The translations under genes and the position numbers were made by a program. Shown in pieces: positions 35,667 to 49,000 of a stretch of DNA of 64,000 nt. The DNA is from Favolaschia claudopus (Eukaryota; Basidiomycota; Agaricomycetes; Agaricales; Mycenaceae): assembly GCA_037176885.1 (NCBI GenBank), contig JAWWNJ010000168.1, positions 372,001 to 436,000 on the forward strand, read 5' to 3'. How positions within the stretch are numbered: the first letter of the stretch is position 1; every line of letters starts with the position of its first letter. A model generated the notes under the pieces. The model had not been told where the DNA came from. It did no database searches and saw only the letters and a program-made list of their open reading frames with translations.

Positions 35667-36952
35667 TTACATTTTGGGTGAAGTACGAATTCTAATGGAG
35701 TCGTCGTTGTTGTCTATGCTGGAGCCTGGACTCCGGCTGCCGCTTGTGCTCGTCTCGGTGCCGCGCTTGGAGTGCGCTTTCGACGTCGAACCTGAGCTCG
35801 TGTACGGATATTCATCGGTGTCGAAGAGCACTTCGTCGTCATCCTCTTCCGCTGCGGTTGCGGCTTTGCCTGGGTTAAGCGGACTTGCAGCAGCAGTCTT
35901 CTTTAGGCCGGGATTGAAGCTGGCTGAAATGGATTTATTCGGCAGTGAGTATGGAGGAGAGGAGTACGTACGTGGTTTTGTGTCACCGGCACCAACGAAG
36001 TCGGCGAATGACGAGACGCTGCTGACGGTGTTGGTGTGTCCGGCGTGTTTGGGTTTGGGGGGAGGCGTGCGGAGGGGGACGCGGTAGAAGTCTTCGATGT
36101 CTTCTTCGTCGAGCTCTTCTTCTGGGAGAGCGCTGGCGGAGAAGAGGTTGCCATTTGTTGTTGGGCGTAGTGGGGTGCGGGAGAGTGGGAGAGAGCGGTA
36201 GGAGCCTTTGCGGAGGTGGATGGCGTAGGAGTAGATGAGGAGGGCAAGGTAGATCTGAGAGTTGCGGCGTAAATGGAGGGGAATGAATTATCGGCACGGC
36301 ACATACTTTGGAAAGCCAAGAGACGAGTATGACGGCGAAGGCCATGCCTTTTTCTTGATTCCAGATGAGACGTGCGGCGTCTATGCGCTGGTCTTCTGTG
36401 AGTACGGGGCCGGCTATTTGGGCGACTGCGATCAAATCTTCTTGCGCCGGTGAGTTGGCCTGGCGCGCGCCGTCGTGTGGGGTATACCACCACCACCGTA
36501 CGGCGAAGTAGACCGTCCATGATGTAGAGAGCACGTAGTCCGCGCTGAAGAGATGGGCGAAATATAAGGTCTGCCTTGGGTCTTCCTGGTGAAATTTGAA
36601 GAATTGTAATTAAGATTTGGATTTGACATATGAGGGAAGAGACGAGCCTCTTTGACGACCTGGAGACCCCAACCCAGAGCAAGTAGACCAAGAACAGAGT
36701 AGATGTACATGCTGAGTTGGGCGAAAGACCCTCCAGCTCCAGTTAGAGCTGCAATGAGGCCGTAAACGCCTGCGACCTTATTCAGGACCTGTAACCAAGC
36801 TCGTATGACCAAGTAGAACGAATAGAAAAATTGAAGGCGCGAACGGCGAAAAGGATGGCAATTTCTACGCCGGTTTTGAGGTCGAGGAGGCCGAAGAAGG
36901 AGGAGAAGGGCCATAGCCTGAATTTGAACTGGGGGCGGAGCATAAGTCGCAT
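35667..36952 (-). CDS. KEI1: Inositol phosphorylceramide synthase regulatory subunit Kei1
   Basis: Golgi membrane subunit needed for inositol phosphorylceramide synthase activity with Aur1. Exons on the minus strand: 36952-36845, 36788-36660 (or 36648), 36585-36307, 36254-35972, 35923-35667. The protein is 351 residues with a GT donor after CAG at 36660, or 355 with a GC donor after GAG at 36648. The longer form gives LQVVKEEDPRQT, nearer to the family pattern as I remember it. Typical parts: FFGLLDLKTGVEIAILFAVL, NKVAGVYGLIAALTGAG, LSMYIYSVLGLLALGWGL, YFAHLFSADYVLSTSWTVYF, GMAFAVILVSWLSKIYLALL. The cytoplasmic tail is acidic (EEEDDEE-like patches) and Ser-rich, ending SIRIRTSPKM. It is divergent from the Dsn1 gene with 65 bp between start codons. 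Confidence 0.83.
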
Positions 36953-37017
36953 TTCTGTCACAATGTCACACTTTGTTGACTGTCACACTCTACTTGTTGT
37001 TGTTGTCGCGCCCGCCG
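36953..37017. promoter_or_regulatory. 65-bp divergent promoter with three TGTCACA copies
   Basis: The spacer between the Kei1 start (minus) and the Dsn1 start (plus) contains TGTCACA at 36956-36962, 36964-36970 and 36981-36987, all in the same orientation, followed by a TTGTTG run. The copy number in so short a spacer suggests a shared control site; the binding factor is unknown. TGTCA cores are typical of TALE homeodomain proteins. Confidence 0.45.
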
Positions 37018-38913
37018 ATGGCCACCAGACGCGACTCGACCAACCCCGCTGCCAACCCTCTCCTCGCTGCCTCATCTAATACCCGCACAACCGCCGCCCC
37101 AAAGAAATCAAACAAGAGTCTCGCGTCGACTGCTAAACGAAAATGTTGTTGGCTTGATTCCGACCAAATTCACGCGTTGTTGCAGCTGCTAATATTGTAC
37201 TAGACACTGAAGAGACCCCCGGCGGACTGCTCATCGTCCGAGAACCGAGAAATGACGCGCAAAGACAACCTATTGCGGGCCCAAGCAACCCTCCAGCCAA
37301 GAAATTCAAGGCGGATGCTTTATCGGTGCCTCAACAACCTACGCGGAATGCCTCTGTTGACCCAGTGGTGGAGAATGATGTACGGCAAATGGAAGACGAG
37401 GCGAACAACCTCCGTCGAGCATCGCGCGCCAACTCCTCCAATCTCGCGTCTCCCAGTTCCATGTCATTTCGCCCCTCATCCCCTGTGAAACCTCCACCAA
37501 AGCCGTCAAAATCTAAATCCAAGAAGGCGGCGACCATAGTGGTTACGGACACAGAGGTTCCGCTGTTGGACGGCACACCACAAGCGGAGCGGAATAAGAT
37601 GTTGCGCAGCGACGCGATGGCCGCCATTGCACGCGACCGTGAACGAGGGAATTCGAAAACCCCTGAACCAGACAAGAAGTCTTCTCACCAACGGCGCAAC
37701 TCTTTCGGAGGGCGCGGGAAACGAATAAGCACTTCGTTCCAGGCCGGTGCATTCAGTACGTGGGACTCGCTCGTTTCCGTTTGCCGTGCCCAACACGCGC
37801 GTCGTTTTCAGTTAGTCTGTACTTTGGCTGATTCGAGTTTGCGTTTGCAGCCCTGCCACATCCGAAAGTCAATGAGGAGAGCTTTTACAAGCATATTGAC
37901 CGCGATCTGCCTGACCCGGAACAACTACGTCAACTCCTTACATGGAGTTCTTCGCGCGCGTCGTCCAGTTCATCCTCTGGCTCTGCCTCACTACCGCCTG
38001 AGGATGTATCTGCCTTCAAATCCATAGAGGATGACATGGTTCGATCTCTGGCTGAGCGACGTATAAATCTTGCGCTCTACGGGCCCGATGACGAAAATGC
38101 ACCGACGGGGACCAACGCACAGAACGAGAAGAATAAACAATGGGAGGTCATCTACACCCAACAACTTCGAGAGTGCGTTGCGTCTTCTACCTACAATCAT
38201 TTTTCCTTTCTTCCTAATCAGCTGTCCCCAGAGCCCAAGAAGAAGACGAGGAATGGAAGAAAACCGGGTACTTCTACGACGCGTACACCTCCAAAGAGCG
38301 ACGCCGAATTGACGAACGACGACACGCGCACCGCACTGCTCCCCCTGACGAACGGCTCCTCGACAACGAACGCCTACGATACGGACTTCGTCTTTCGAAC
38401 GCGCCACCCGACGCCGATGGCTTGGAGGCACAAATCCGCGCGCGGGTACCGGACCTGCAATTCAAGTTGGATATGCTGCATACGAACCTGCACGCTGCGC
38501 GGACGTGTGCGCGGGTCGCGAGTCGCGCGCTCGATGCGCGGTTCGGGCTGCTGGACGCGGGGCTCGGCGGGCTCGCGGCGCGGAATCGGTCAAGGGTTAA
38601 TGGGTTTGCTGGGAGTGCGAGTGCGAGTGGGATTGGTGGGAGTGGTATCGGGAGTGGGGGGAGGAGGGAGGGGGATACGGCGCAGGGGCTACTGCGCGCG
38701 TTGGCGAGCGTGGATATGGAAAGGCCGCCGGGGAAGGTGGGGGATGCGGCGCGGAAGGCGGCGAGGGAGGCGCAGCGGGCGGCGAAGTCGGGCGATGGGG
38801 AGAGGAGGCTGACGTTGCCGACGGCGGGTGGTCCTGGGACTCCGAAGCGGCCGGGGACACCGCGACGGGAGCGGGAGCGGACACCGGGACGAGAGCGGAC
38901 TCCAGGTCGGTAA
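37018..38913 (+). CDS. DSN1: Kinetochore protein Dsn1/Mis13 (MIND complex)
   Basis: Subunit of the Mis12/MIND complex that bridges CENP-C and the Ndc80 complex; about 560 residues. Exons: 37018-37144, 37204-37755, 37851-38172, 38232-38913. The N-terminal 200 residues are disordered with basic clusters. Signature pieces are GGRGKRISTSFQAGAF, then LPHPKVNEESFYKHIDRDLP, DPEQLRQLLTWSSSR and AFKSIEDDMVRSLAERRINL, the conserved Mis13 core. Predicted helices follow (DLQFKLDMLHTNLHAARTCA), then a Gly-rich stretch and an Arg/Pro-rich end with repeated RERTPGR. The first donor is ambiguous: cutting at 37144 or three bases later changes one residue only. The gene is extremely GC-rich after 38450. It shares its promoter region with Kei1. 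Confidence 0.85.
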
Positions 38914-39595
38914 TGCGAGTTGGATTTTTTTATTTCACATCCTACCTATGTAATCTACATATCTACATACGCTCCCTTGTAACCTACATCTTCTTTGCTC
39001 CATATCTTGTTGTACTGGTTTATGTGCTGTGTCGAATGGATGCCTTGGGCAAACTGGATTCATTTTGAATTTGAGTTTTCGTTGGATGTGGGCACGCAAC
39101 GCGGCCTGAGATCTACAGCTAGATTTTAAAAGACCTGGGCCCAGCACTATGGAGCAAAGAGAGTTCAGCAGAGATCAAACAACCGGTGAGCTCGAACTAT
39201 AAGTACTGCTGCGAAACAGGCAATTCTAGTGACCTCAGGGATGCTCGTTATATTTGCTTATTCCAAGTGCTGGCAAACCTATGCATATATATATGTATAT
39301 TATGTGTCGTACTCTATATAATTGCATATACATCATAGCAAGCAAACGAAAGCATACGGCAAATTTTTTCAGCAGCAAGAAATCCAGCCGAACATCGAAA
39401 ACATCAACTCTCAAAGTACGTACAGTAAAGTAGTCCAGCAGCGAGGTCGCGCCCTCGCTGGACTTGCATACAGCGAGGGCGCGACCTCATAAGACAACAA
39501 TAAGCATAGCAAATCATGGATAGAATGAGCACTCAGGGAGCTGACGACAAAGGGCGGATCAGTTGAAGAAGCCAATGGACGACATAAGAGCAAAA
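38914..39595. other. Convergent 3' region with AT-rich tract and hairpin
   Basis: It lies between the stops of Dsn1 (plus) and the PHD gene (minus). It contains a TATATATATG-type AT-rich tract near 39283-39330 and a perfect inverted repeat listed separately. No gene is seen. Confidence 0.6.
39443..39488. repeat. Perfect 18-bp inverted repeat with 10-nt loop
   Basis: The left arm (39443-39460, GAGGTCGCGCCCTCGCTG) and the right arm (39471-39488) are exact reverse complements. The stem would be 14/18 G or C. It lies about 110 bp downstream of the PHD gene stop, between two convergent genes. It could act in 3' end formation or be a small mobile remnant; neither is shown. Confidence 0.85.
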
Positions 39596-42500
39596 CTAAC
39601 CTTCACGAACCCGTTCCTTCCCTTTAGTCGACCACATCACAGGCGACTCCTGCAACGCCGTCATCACATGGCCCAGATATCGGCCGCTTGCGAGTGAAGG
39701 GGCCACGGGCGATCCCAATAGCCTACGCGCTCGTTGAGAATCGGCAGCAGGCGCCGTGTCACGTCTAATCGGGGAATCATCATACGTTGGCAGCCTCCCG
39801 AAAGGACTACTGAACACACCGCCGCCGCTCGCGCTCTCGTCGAGGGTCCCGGGGGCTCCAAAGATACGGCTAGAAGAGTCTCGTCGCTTGGACGGCGTTT
39901 CGAACAGAGCGTTGGGTCGCGCAGTCCACGTATTCTTTGGCGTCGCGAACGGTGCGGCAAATTTGATTCCGCGAGACGGTGTCGACGTTGGGTCAAAGGG
40001 AAGATCGTCCGGATCAAAGCCGCCCGGTGTGTCCCGACCCCAGACTTGAACAGAGCTGCGACGCCGGTTGGAATTGTGGGGTGTCGAGGGAGTGAACGGT
40101 TCGAGACGAGATCCAGAAGCAACAGAAGCAAAAGCAGGTCCAAGATCTCGAGCCGCGTTGGACGCTCGAGGAGGGGTTGTAGGGGCATTCCAAGGCATAG
40201 GTGACTCGGCCGGCTGATAAAGTGGAGCGTCACTCGAGAGACTCACCCGAGGAAGGTCACTGTCGGTCGGTGCGAAAGTCGGTAGAGTCTCTGGTTCGTC
40301 TTCATCCGAGGATTCAGACCGTTCCACCACAATGCATCCTTCACAAAACCACGGATCGTCCTCTGGCCCTAGATCTGCAATGCTGGGAATACCAAGACAG
40401 TGAAGGTGGTACCAAGTGTTGCAGGTGTCACATTGCACCACGTCACCATCCTCATCGTACTTGCCCCGGCAGATGCACAACACTTCGTCGTTATCCGCAC
40501 CCTGAGTGCGCTCCCTTCGTTTCTGTCGGAATGACAATGACCGGACACGTTTCTTGGACAGAAGGGCTGCTCGAGCATCGCCAGGATCGCTAGGGAAAAA
40601 CCGGCTGCGTCGGGCGCTAATTCGTCGGTCGATGTGCGGATCTGCAGCAAGCTTGACCATCTTCCCTCGGCCGCCTCGCGTCGGGATCGGCCGTTGCGTT
40701 CCGTTGTCGTAGACCTTAGCCCAGTCAGACGGGTCCAGCAGATCTTCTTCCTCCTTGTCCTTGTCTTCATCGTCGTCGCTCCCTTCCTCGACATCCGTAT
40801 CGCGATCCAAAAACTTTTCGATCATCTGGATACGCTGCTCCTCTTCCTCCTTTGTGATCTCTGCTCGCTCCTCCGTCCTGAGACGCCAGGGAAACTCGGC
40901 GTCAGGCCAATTGGGTTTTTCAGTAGCGTCTTCGAACGCAGCCGCGACAGCCGCCTTTTTATCGCGTGCAGTCGGTTCTTGCGCCTTCTTTTTGCCTTTC
41001 TTGTTGGCAGCCGCCGTGCGCTTATTCACGTTCTTGGCTGCAGAAGAGGCAGCCGCCGAAGAAAATCCATTGTCCTCGCTCACGGCGTCAATGAGCACTC
41101 GACCCATCGTCGCTAGATTGACGGGGAACAATTTTGATGTATGGAGATCGGTGGATGTGTTAGTGGCCTCATTGGACTGGAATGCCTCAAGACGCTTGCG
41201 TTTTCGAAGCTCTTTCTCTGTCAGCGGACGCGGCGGTGTAGGGGCTTTGGGGCTTGCGGAGGACGTCGATGGCCCAGGTGGCACCGGAGTAGGAATCATG
41301 GGCTGGGGTTGTCGAACCCAATCAGCTGTCCTCTGAAACTGGATGAGATACTGGGCAACTGGGCTCGCAGGAAGGACTTACATAGCGGCCGTATCCGCCA
41401 GCCATCAGACTTTCCTCAAAACTTTCATCCGACGTTTCTTGGAAGAGGGTTATACGTCTACCCTTGTGTGGGCTGTCCATGATTCCGACACCGGGACGCT
41501 TGGACGATTCGTCATCGGCGAGAGCAAGGTCGGAGTCAGAGATAGGTCGCTTGTTGCGCTTGAGATAATCGGGTCTCCGCGCCTCTGTCTCCTGCTGGTG
41601 AGCCAGCTGATTCTGCATCATGACCTGACGAATGCGTTCCATTTCGCCGCCTGCGACAGGGGCAGCTTCGGCGAACGAATGAAAATGAGCTGGAAAAGGG
41701 TTCGGAGAGACGGGAGGCGTGGAGGTTTGTACAGTCGAGGAACCAGCTACGCCAGATTGTGTGGAAGGAGTCGATGAGGAGGAAGGGATTGATTGACGAA
41801 TGACGGGGGACGACGCGGAAAAGAGGTCGGGAATATAAACAGGGATTTGCGTGGACGTCGGCCCTGGCGGACGCTGAGACATCGGAGTCTTATTGAAGTT
41901 TGCCCTGAACGGGGAGGAAAGGTTTGAGGGGCTTGGAGTGGACGGGGGCGGTGTTGTCGTTCGTGGATTAGATTTAGTCACTGTGGTTGGCGACGAGAGG
42001 GTTTGACTAGGATGCAGATCAAGCGACAGAACAGAGAATTCAAGGGCGACGCACGAAGAGGAGGATGCTCGGGGTGTCGCAAGGGTTGCTGAAAAATGGG
42101 GACTAAAGACAATGAATGTGAGACATTGAGAAGGTGAGAAGAAGGCGCACTTGAAAGGAGGTATCGCGGAGGAAAGATTATAACGAGAATCAAAGCGGGG
42201 AGTGTAAGGGCTGCCGTAGGATGAGTAGATGCAATTTTCACGATGATTGGCGTACCTCGTCTCTGGGGTAAGAGGTTGATGAGCGGAGATGGTCATCCTG
42301 TAGTAGAGTTAGTAGAGGGTTGATTGACGCATAGATTTCGACGCACTGTCGTTGCACTGGAGCTGCATAGACCGGCCGCCCAATCGCAGAGTACGCCATA
42401 TATGAGCTAAAAGGAGATGAATTGTCAGTGGCAGACGTCGCGATAAGAGAATTGGAACACACGGCTGGGCGAGTGGAGACTCTGGAGTATGAAAATTGAG

Positions 42501-42799
42501 ATACTGGCCCATATAGTCCGGACTGTACGGGAAAATGAGGCCAAACCGACAAGAATAGATCAGACTATGGTACCTCTGGGGTGTAGGCAGATGGGTGCGG
42601 CCTTGAGGGAACGCAACAGCAGACGGAGTCGCATTATCCAAGGGACTAGGTATGGGCTCAATTGGGTGATGATGACTGAGATTGAAGGGTCAGTATACCT
42701 GGAAAGCGAATGAGGAGACGGAGTCGAAACAGTGGGGGGAAGCATGGATTGAGAGAAAAGGTTTTGGGGAGGATCGGAGGTTGAAGGCTGGGTGGTCAT
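39596..42799 (-). CDS. PHD-finger protein, probable chromatin reader
   Basis: Predicted 955-residue protein. Exons on the minus strand: 42799-42699, 42601-42574, 42522-42347, 42297-42151, 42102-42055, 42006-41382, 41338-39596. One PHD zinc finger is clear at about residues 660-715: CICRGKYDEDGDVVQCDTC, then WYHLHCLGI and WFCEGC, the full C4HC3 set. The rest is disordered: Ser/Thr/Pro-rich N-terminus, basic KKGKKKAQEPTARDKK, acidic EEGSDDDEDKDKEEED, and Ser/Pro repeats after the finger. PHD fingers of this spacing usually bind histone H3 tails. The first four exon joins rest on phase and splice motifs alone. Two 48-bp introns (42103-42150 and 42007-42054) contain no stop and are multiples of three, so retention would leave the frame open. 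A GTTAGT donor overlaps the end of the frame, so a tiny last exon is possible. Confidence 0.75.
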
Positions 42800-43089
42800 T
42801 TGAAAGCAGGACGAGGGGGACGATAGGGAGAGGGTGTGTGGGTGTCGCGAAGGATGTGGAGGAAGAGGAAGAGGAGTGACCGTGTTCGATTTGCGTACGT
42901 AAGCTAATTGGTCCCAGCACGCGACATCATTCATCAGCCTCACCGTGCGACTCTGTCGCCTTCCAATCTCGTTCTCACTTGCGATCCTCGCATGGTAAGA
43001 ACATCCAGAACAAATGCATTTGACGGTATGTGTACAGTGCGGAAGAAAACAACGCAGTAAGGCTACAACAAATTGAAAAGCAAGTAATT

Positions 43090-46000
43090 CTAGAACGACC
43101 TCAGTGAGATCTGCGGCTTGGCCGTAGTCTGACTCGCACTGGATTGACTACCTGCGCCGACAGCCCGTCTAACAGACTGCTCCAACAACTCCCGCGTCAC
43201 CGGATCCAGTTTCGCAGCAGCTTCTTTGAAAGCGGCAGGCGAGGACGTCGCGTACGATAACAGTTCCTTGACGCCCTGGGAAGTCACTGCCGTCGCAACG
43301 GCTTGCGGGTTGGTAAGAAGCAAGGTGATAGTGGGCAGCAGTACTCCGAGCAATCGGGTTCCTTGGTAGAACTCAGCATCGGCAAAGATTGCAAATGAAT
43401 TAAGCTCACTGTCAGCCTCCGGAACAGAATTGAAGAATGCTGAAAAAGCTTTCCAGACTTCGCCAATCGCGGCCGCATGCGGTTCCGTAATGGAACCTTC
43501 GCTGACTAGGGGAGCCATTTTAGCAACATACTCGATGAGGCCAGGCATAAGCATTTTCGCGCATTGCTGCAACGTAGCATTGCCGGCAGTCGAAGCGACT
43601 ATTAATGTTTTGGCGCAGTGTGCAGCGGGCAATGACATCTAGGGTTGACCATCTTATTCTGTATCGGCATCACTCGAATAAATAAAAAAACTCACATCGC
43701 CCATGTCCAAGAGTTTTTGGGTAATCAGGAAACAACAATGCTCGATAACCACCTCGCCGACTTTGACCGAGGATGGAACGACAGTCAAAATGAGAACGGA
43801 GGCTAAGAGATTGTTCTTGATCTTCTTGGAAGATATCGCGCCTTGCCGGCCTCTGTGATAACATTCATTAGCAAACACAGCGACAGCTTCCGTAAAAACT
43901 TGTACCCCATCTCGTCGATATTGAGCAAACAAGCAGAAATGAGCCCGTGTACGAGGCGACTGAAACGTTCTCCCGCTTCGGCAGACGTCACAGGAAGGTC
44001 GAGCAACGACTTGAGCGCAGGTAACGTTGGGCCAACGAGGTCTATCTCCGATGATTCATCCTTGAGTAGTTCTGCACACGCAAGCAATCAGAAACACATG
44101 GTCGAAGACGAGACAAACGACGTACCGCTGTACAAGAGTATCCCAACAGCCCGCACATCTTCTCGATGAAGCGACTGCATCGAGGTAGCGATCGACACAA
44201 AGGCTGCAAAGGCGCCCATGATCATCTTGATACGGTCTGGCACGTCCCCTTCTGCAACAACAGTTAACATTTAAAAAATATCGTCACAGAAATACATACG
44301 AATGATAGCGCCGCGCGATGACACAGAGGTGGAATGCCGCAGGATGTGAGAGCATATCCGTAGGCAATGAGCTCGCGGAGACGTATGCGACAGAGGCTCA
44401 GTCCTGGTGAATGCCGTCAAAAAAAAAGGATAGCAATGAAGAGCACAATGACCTACCCCACCGCTTGATCTTGCGTTGCCGCCATGATCGTTAGGACTTC
44501 GACCAAATGGATTTGTATACGAGCCGTCTCCGTCATGGCCATACGATAACACAGACTTATAAACTCGTCGAAAATAGCAGGCTCCATCATGGCCTTCCCA
44601 GCATACTCAGGGCGGACCAGGGATTTGAGAGTCTGCAGCGTTGCAACAACGGTTGTTTGTCGAGCAGTTGTCGAGGAACTAGCTTCAGCAGAGGCCGTTG
44701 CAAGCGCCTCATAGACGAGACCAAATACGATGAAAAAGAACATGGAAGGCTCTTCCCGACGGGCCTCCTTCGCCGGAGGCGCAGCATCCTTGCCAAGCTC
44801 CAGCCCGTCCATAGCAGCCAGAACGTGAGGATCGTTAACCAACATGGCAGTAGCAACCGCCTGCAAAATTACGGACCATGAATTGGCGTAGTACTACGAC
44901 ATTGATGAGTCGATAATATGAAATCAACACGAAACAGACGCACCGGAAGTAGAACTTCCTTTCCCAAGCTCGAATAAGACGAATCAAGCGCGACCGAGGA
45001 GGTATCGTGAAGGAATTCAGAGTCGACCCGGATGCTAGCGTAATCTCTGAGAGACGCAAGCCACAGGGAAGCAAGAGTAGAGCGATAGGGTTTCAGAACA
45101 TCCGTTAGATAAGGCTGCTGTGCACTGGCAATCTCCAGCTGAGCCCAGGCCGATAGAGTAGATATCCGAAGCATAGCGGATGCGTTAGGGCTCAGCTCCC
45201 CTGTCTCTCCCAAAGATACCATGCCGGAATCTGTTGCGACTGTTAGTAACGAGATGTGTAGTCAAAAAACGATAGAAAGCTACCTTTAGATTGATCGAGA
45301 GCGACAGTCAACAACTTCAAGATGCGTCCCATCCGGCTTACATCTTTAACAACGCCGCAGCCCACAAAGACAGCGCAAGCGTGCACAGCTGAGGCCAAAA
45401 TTTCGGGTGTCGAATCCGCCGAGAATGCGGGCGTCAAAGCGGCAGTGATAGGCGCTTGGTGTTGCTCAAGAAGCAGCGCATCGTCGTATGCTGGATCTGG
45501 AGCAGTCGCAAAGATCTACCAAATCAGTGTGAGCTCAAGACCCATCCTCTATCTATCGCAGCAACGACTCACCTCGATAACATCTCGCAATACCACAAGA
45601 CCCTCTAGTCGAATTTCCGTGACATACGCTGTAGACGCCGTGAACGCCATCTTGATCAAGTCTGGGACACGAGAGACCAACAACCCCGATGACGTTATAC
45701 CAAGACTGCGGGCATACTTGATATCGAGGTGTTCCCTTCGACCGCTGCCTGCCACGACAGCGCAGATCTTGTGAAGACATTCGAGGGCGAAAAGCTGAGT
45801 TCTCCACCTCGAGGTCGATAGTTTACGCCCGGCGCCGCCATCCTGAGACATGGCGAAGTTCAGCGATTCACCCTCATCATCCCTCGGACCTTGCCCAGAG
45901 GCAGCATCGGCGACCTGTTGGGATGCAGTTGTACGAGACATGATCCTTTGGCACAAATCGATCCACGCAGAGGGTGTATGCACTACCGTCTGCTGCAACC

Positions 46001-49000
46001 AGCTCGTAATGACATCTCGGACCCCCTGCACAGACGAATCGTCGTCAAGCATTCCAAACAGGTCCTCCACAAGACGATCCCCTCCCAGCCTCGACATCGC
46101 CAGCGCATCCTTCTGGACGAGTTGATACAGCGCGTTGATGGAAGCCAACTTGAGCGGTCGCCGCGATGAAGCCAAATGTATGCGGAATTGGTTTACGAGG
46201 TCCGGAATGTTAACGTGCTCCGGCGCAAACATCAAGAAATGTTGCATGCACTTGATAGCCTCCACGCATATCCCCTCGTCGTCCTCTCGCGAGAATTCCC
46301 GTACGAGATTCAAGACCAGCGTCCGCGTCCGCGAAGACTCCTGCATGTCTGGGCCGAGGATAGTGATGACGGCGTCCGTGATCTGACACACAACGGGATA
46401 CGCAGGGCAGTCGCCGCTTAGATTGGCATTGAGAAGTGTGCCTCCTTCGCGCTCATGTGACTCCATCAAATACACCTTCAGCAGCATGCCCAGCGTACTC
46501 GAGACAAACGGTGCATACGCAAGGCTGGCTGCATTCATGACCCGCCCAAGAGCATTGAGCGCCCAGAAATGTACCACAGGATGGGGATCATTGCTGAGCG
46601 ACATCAAAACATTCACGGTCGTCTTGAGAAGCGGTCCCGCCGCGAGTCCACCGACATGGCTGTAGATGGCCCCGAAAGCCAGTGCGCAGCCAGCACGTCC
46701 ATGCGGATCTCGATTATTGACTACCTGATCGACGAGGAGTTTGATCTGGCCGGTGAGGAAGTTCGTTCCCGCGAGATTGGCTAGACGACCGATCGACTCG
46801 CTGCTCGCCGAACGCAACACTGGGTCTCCGTCTACGAGAGTATCCTAAGGATAAAAACGCTAAGTAGATGTTGAATTTTCCTAAAAAAGAAACAATTCGT
46901 ACCTTCAAGAACGGCGCAAGCAACGTAGTTACCTGTGTACTCCCAAAAGTATCCTTCGCTCGGCGAAGTTGCGTGTTCCCCATGGCCTGACGCAGGGCAA
47001 GCACTACCGCAACAGCGGCATTGACGGAAACAGCGGCTTTCCGACCCGCGTTCTTTTCGAGCTTTGGCGATCGCAGGGACTCGAGGAGAGAGGTGAGTAT
47101 CTTGACTGTGGCTGTAAGATCCTGCAGCGGCAGCAGCTGCGCGAAAAGTTCAATCGCGGTGTCAACAACCGATGTCGTCGCCGGGGGTGGTTCCTCTACA
47201 TAGTATTCCGCGTTGGATGATACGCGCGCCTGACACAGAGACAGCGGGTCATGCTCGCAAGCTCCCAGAATCGGTTTTCGCAACTATCAAGCGCGGTGGG
47301 TCAGCCCATATACAGCTCAGTCATGAAGCACCTACAAGAGAATCAATCGCCACCTCCACCAGATCCCGATTCAGCAAATCCTTCTCCTTCCCCGTCTTCC
47401 CATCCTCCTCGAATTCATCCCCACCAATCTCCAAAAACGTGACTCCATGCGCATACCCATCCCCACAAGCCCAAATCCCCGTGAACGTCCCCGACGACGC
47501 GGCAATCGCCGCCTGTACCGCACTCCCCGCGCCCGCATACCCATCCGGACTCGCAAAAAGCGAAACACACGACTGAAGCAGCGTCGCCTGCGTCGCATCC
47601 GTAATCCCACTAAACCCAAGGGCCGCAAAACACTGATGCACTCGTCGCCTCAAAAGTGCCTCACGAGCAGGCAGCGCCACGGGCTGCCACTGCTGCTGCC
47701 CCGCATTCACGTTCTGCTGCGCCTGCGTCGTGAGATCCGACAATCCCAGAGCATCTTGCACACCGGGGGTCACGAAATGATTCGCGAACGCCAACGCATT
47801 CGACAAAAGCGCGGCAATCCTCCTCGCGACATCCAACGTGACCAAAGTCCCGCTGTTATACTTCAAGAAACACAACACAGCACCGAGCGCGCTCTCCCGC
47901 ACATGTAATAAGAAACCCCACTCAGCATGCCCCCGTCCCGCCGCGCCAACACCAAGATCCTTACTCGTCGGTTTCGGGAGCGCGTTCCGCCAGAGAACAA
48001 GCAACTGCGGGAGGTGCGGACGCACAAAATTCGGTCCCAAAGCCATCAACGCAGCGAGCGCCGTCCACGCCACCTCGACCTCCGTTCCCGCGACGCGTAA
48101 ATCGTGCTCCCCCGCGCGCTTGAGCACCGCAATCGCCATATCGAGCACCTTCGCCGAGGCGTCGTACGAGACGTACAGCGGCCGCGCGGGGATCGTGGAC
48201 ACGAGCGCAGCCAGCCCGTATGCGTGCCCCAGCGCCCGGAGGGGGACATCCGACGAAGCGGCGGGCGTGAGGAGCGCGGTGAGGTCGCGCTGCAACAGCT
48301 CCATCACGACGATGATAGTCTTTGGAAGTCGCAATGGTGTGGAGTAGCAGAAACAACGGAGCGCCCAGGCGGCGTTGACACGGACGCTGTGACTTGGGTG
48401 TGCGAGAAGCGTGACGAGGGGCTCGGCGACGGCATCTTGCACGGGCGGGGGCGCATTCCCGAGTTGCTGCAGGAGACCCGCGACTTCGCGTAGGACGATG
48501 ACGAGCACGGTATCGCTGGGGGAGGTGGAGCCAGGCATGAGGGCGGGCCAGCGTTTGAGGTAGACGTTGGCGAGCTCGCGGATGGCGCCGATTTGTCCCT
48601 GCTCGCTGAGCATGCGTTCGCCAATGAGAGAGCGAAGGAGCGTCCCAACGAGGGTTCGGATGAGGAGGTTATCGTATCGCGTGCGTGGAACGGGACGGCC
48701 CAGGGGACCGACGACAATCTCGGCAGTGAAATGCGTTATGATCAGGGCATACTGCGCCTCCACGAACGAAGGCCCTAGTTTGGTGAGCAGCGCCGCGTAA
48801 AAGTCAAACAACCCAATCCGCGACTTGCGCGTCATGGTAGACCGATTGAAATGCAACGAAATGCAGGCAAACATCTCGGACACTGACATCGTCGGCTTGG
48901 AGATGTCGCCTACACCCGCAGGGGTAGACGTATCTTCGTCATTGTCTGCCTCGCCGGGCTTTTTCTCTTTCTTGGTGGGTTTGGGTTCCGTGGAAACGAC

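Noticed and set aside
47371..48717. Several open frames of 85-169 codons on both strands
   Set aside because: They are shadows of the large seventh exon of the HEATR5/Laa1 gene in GC-rich sequence.
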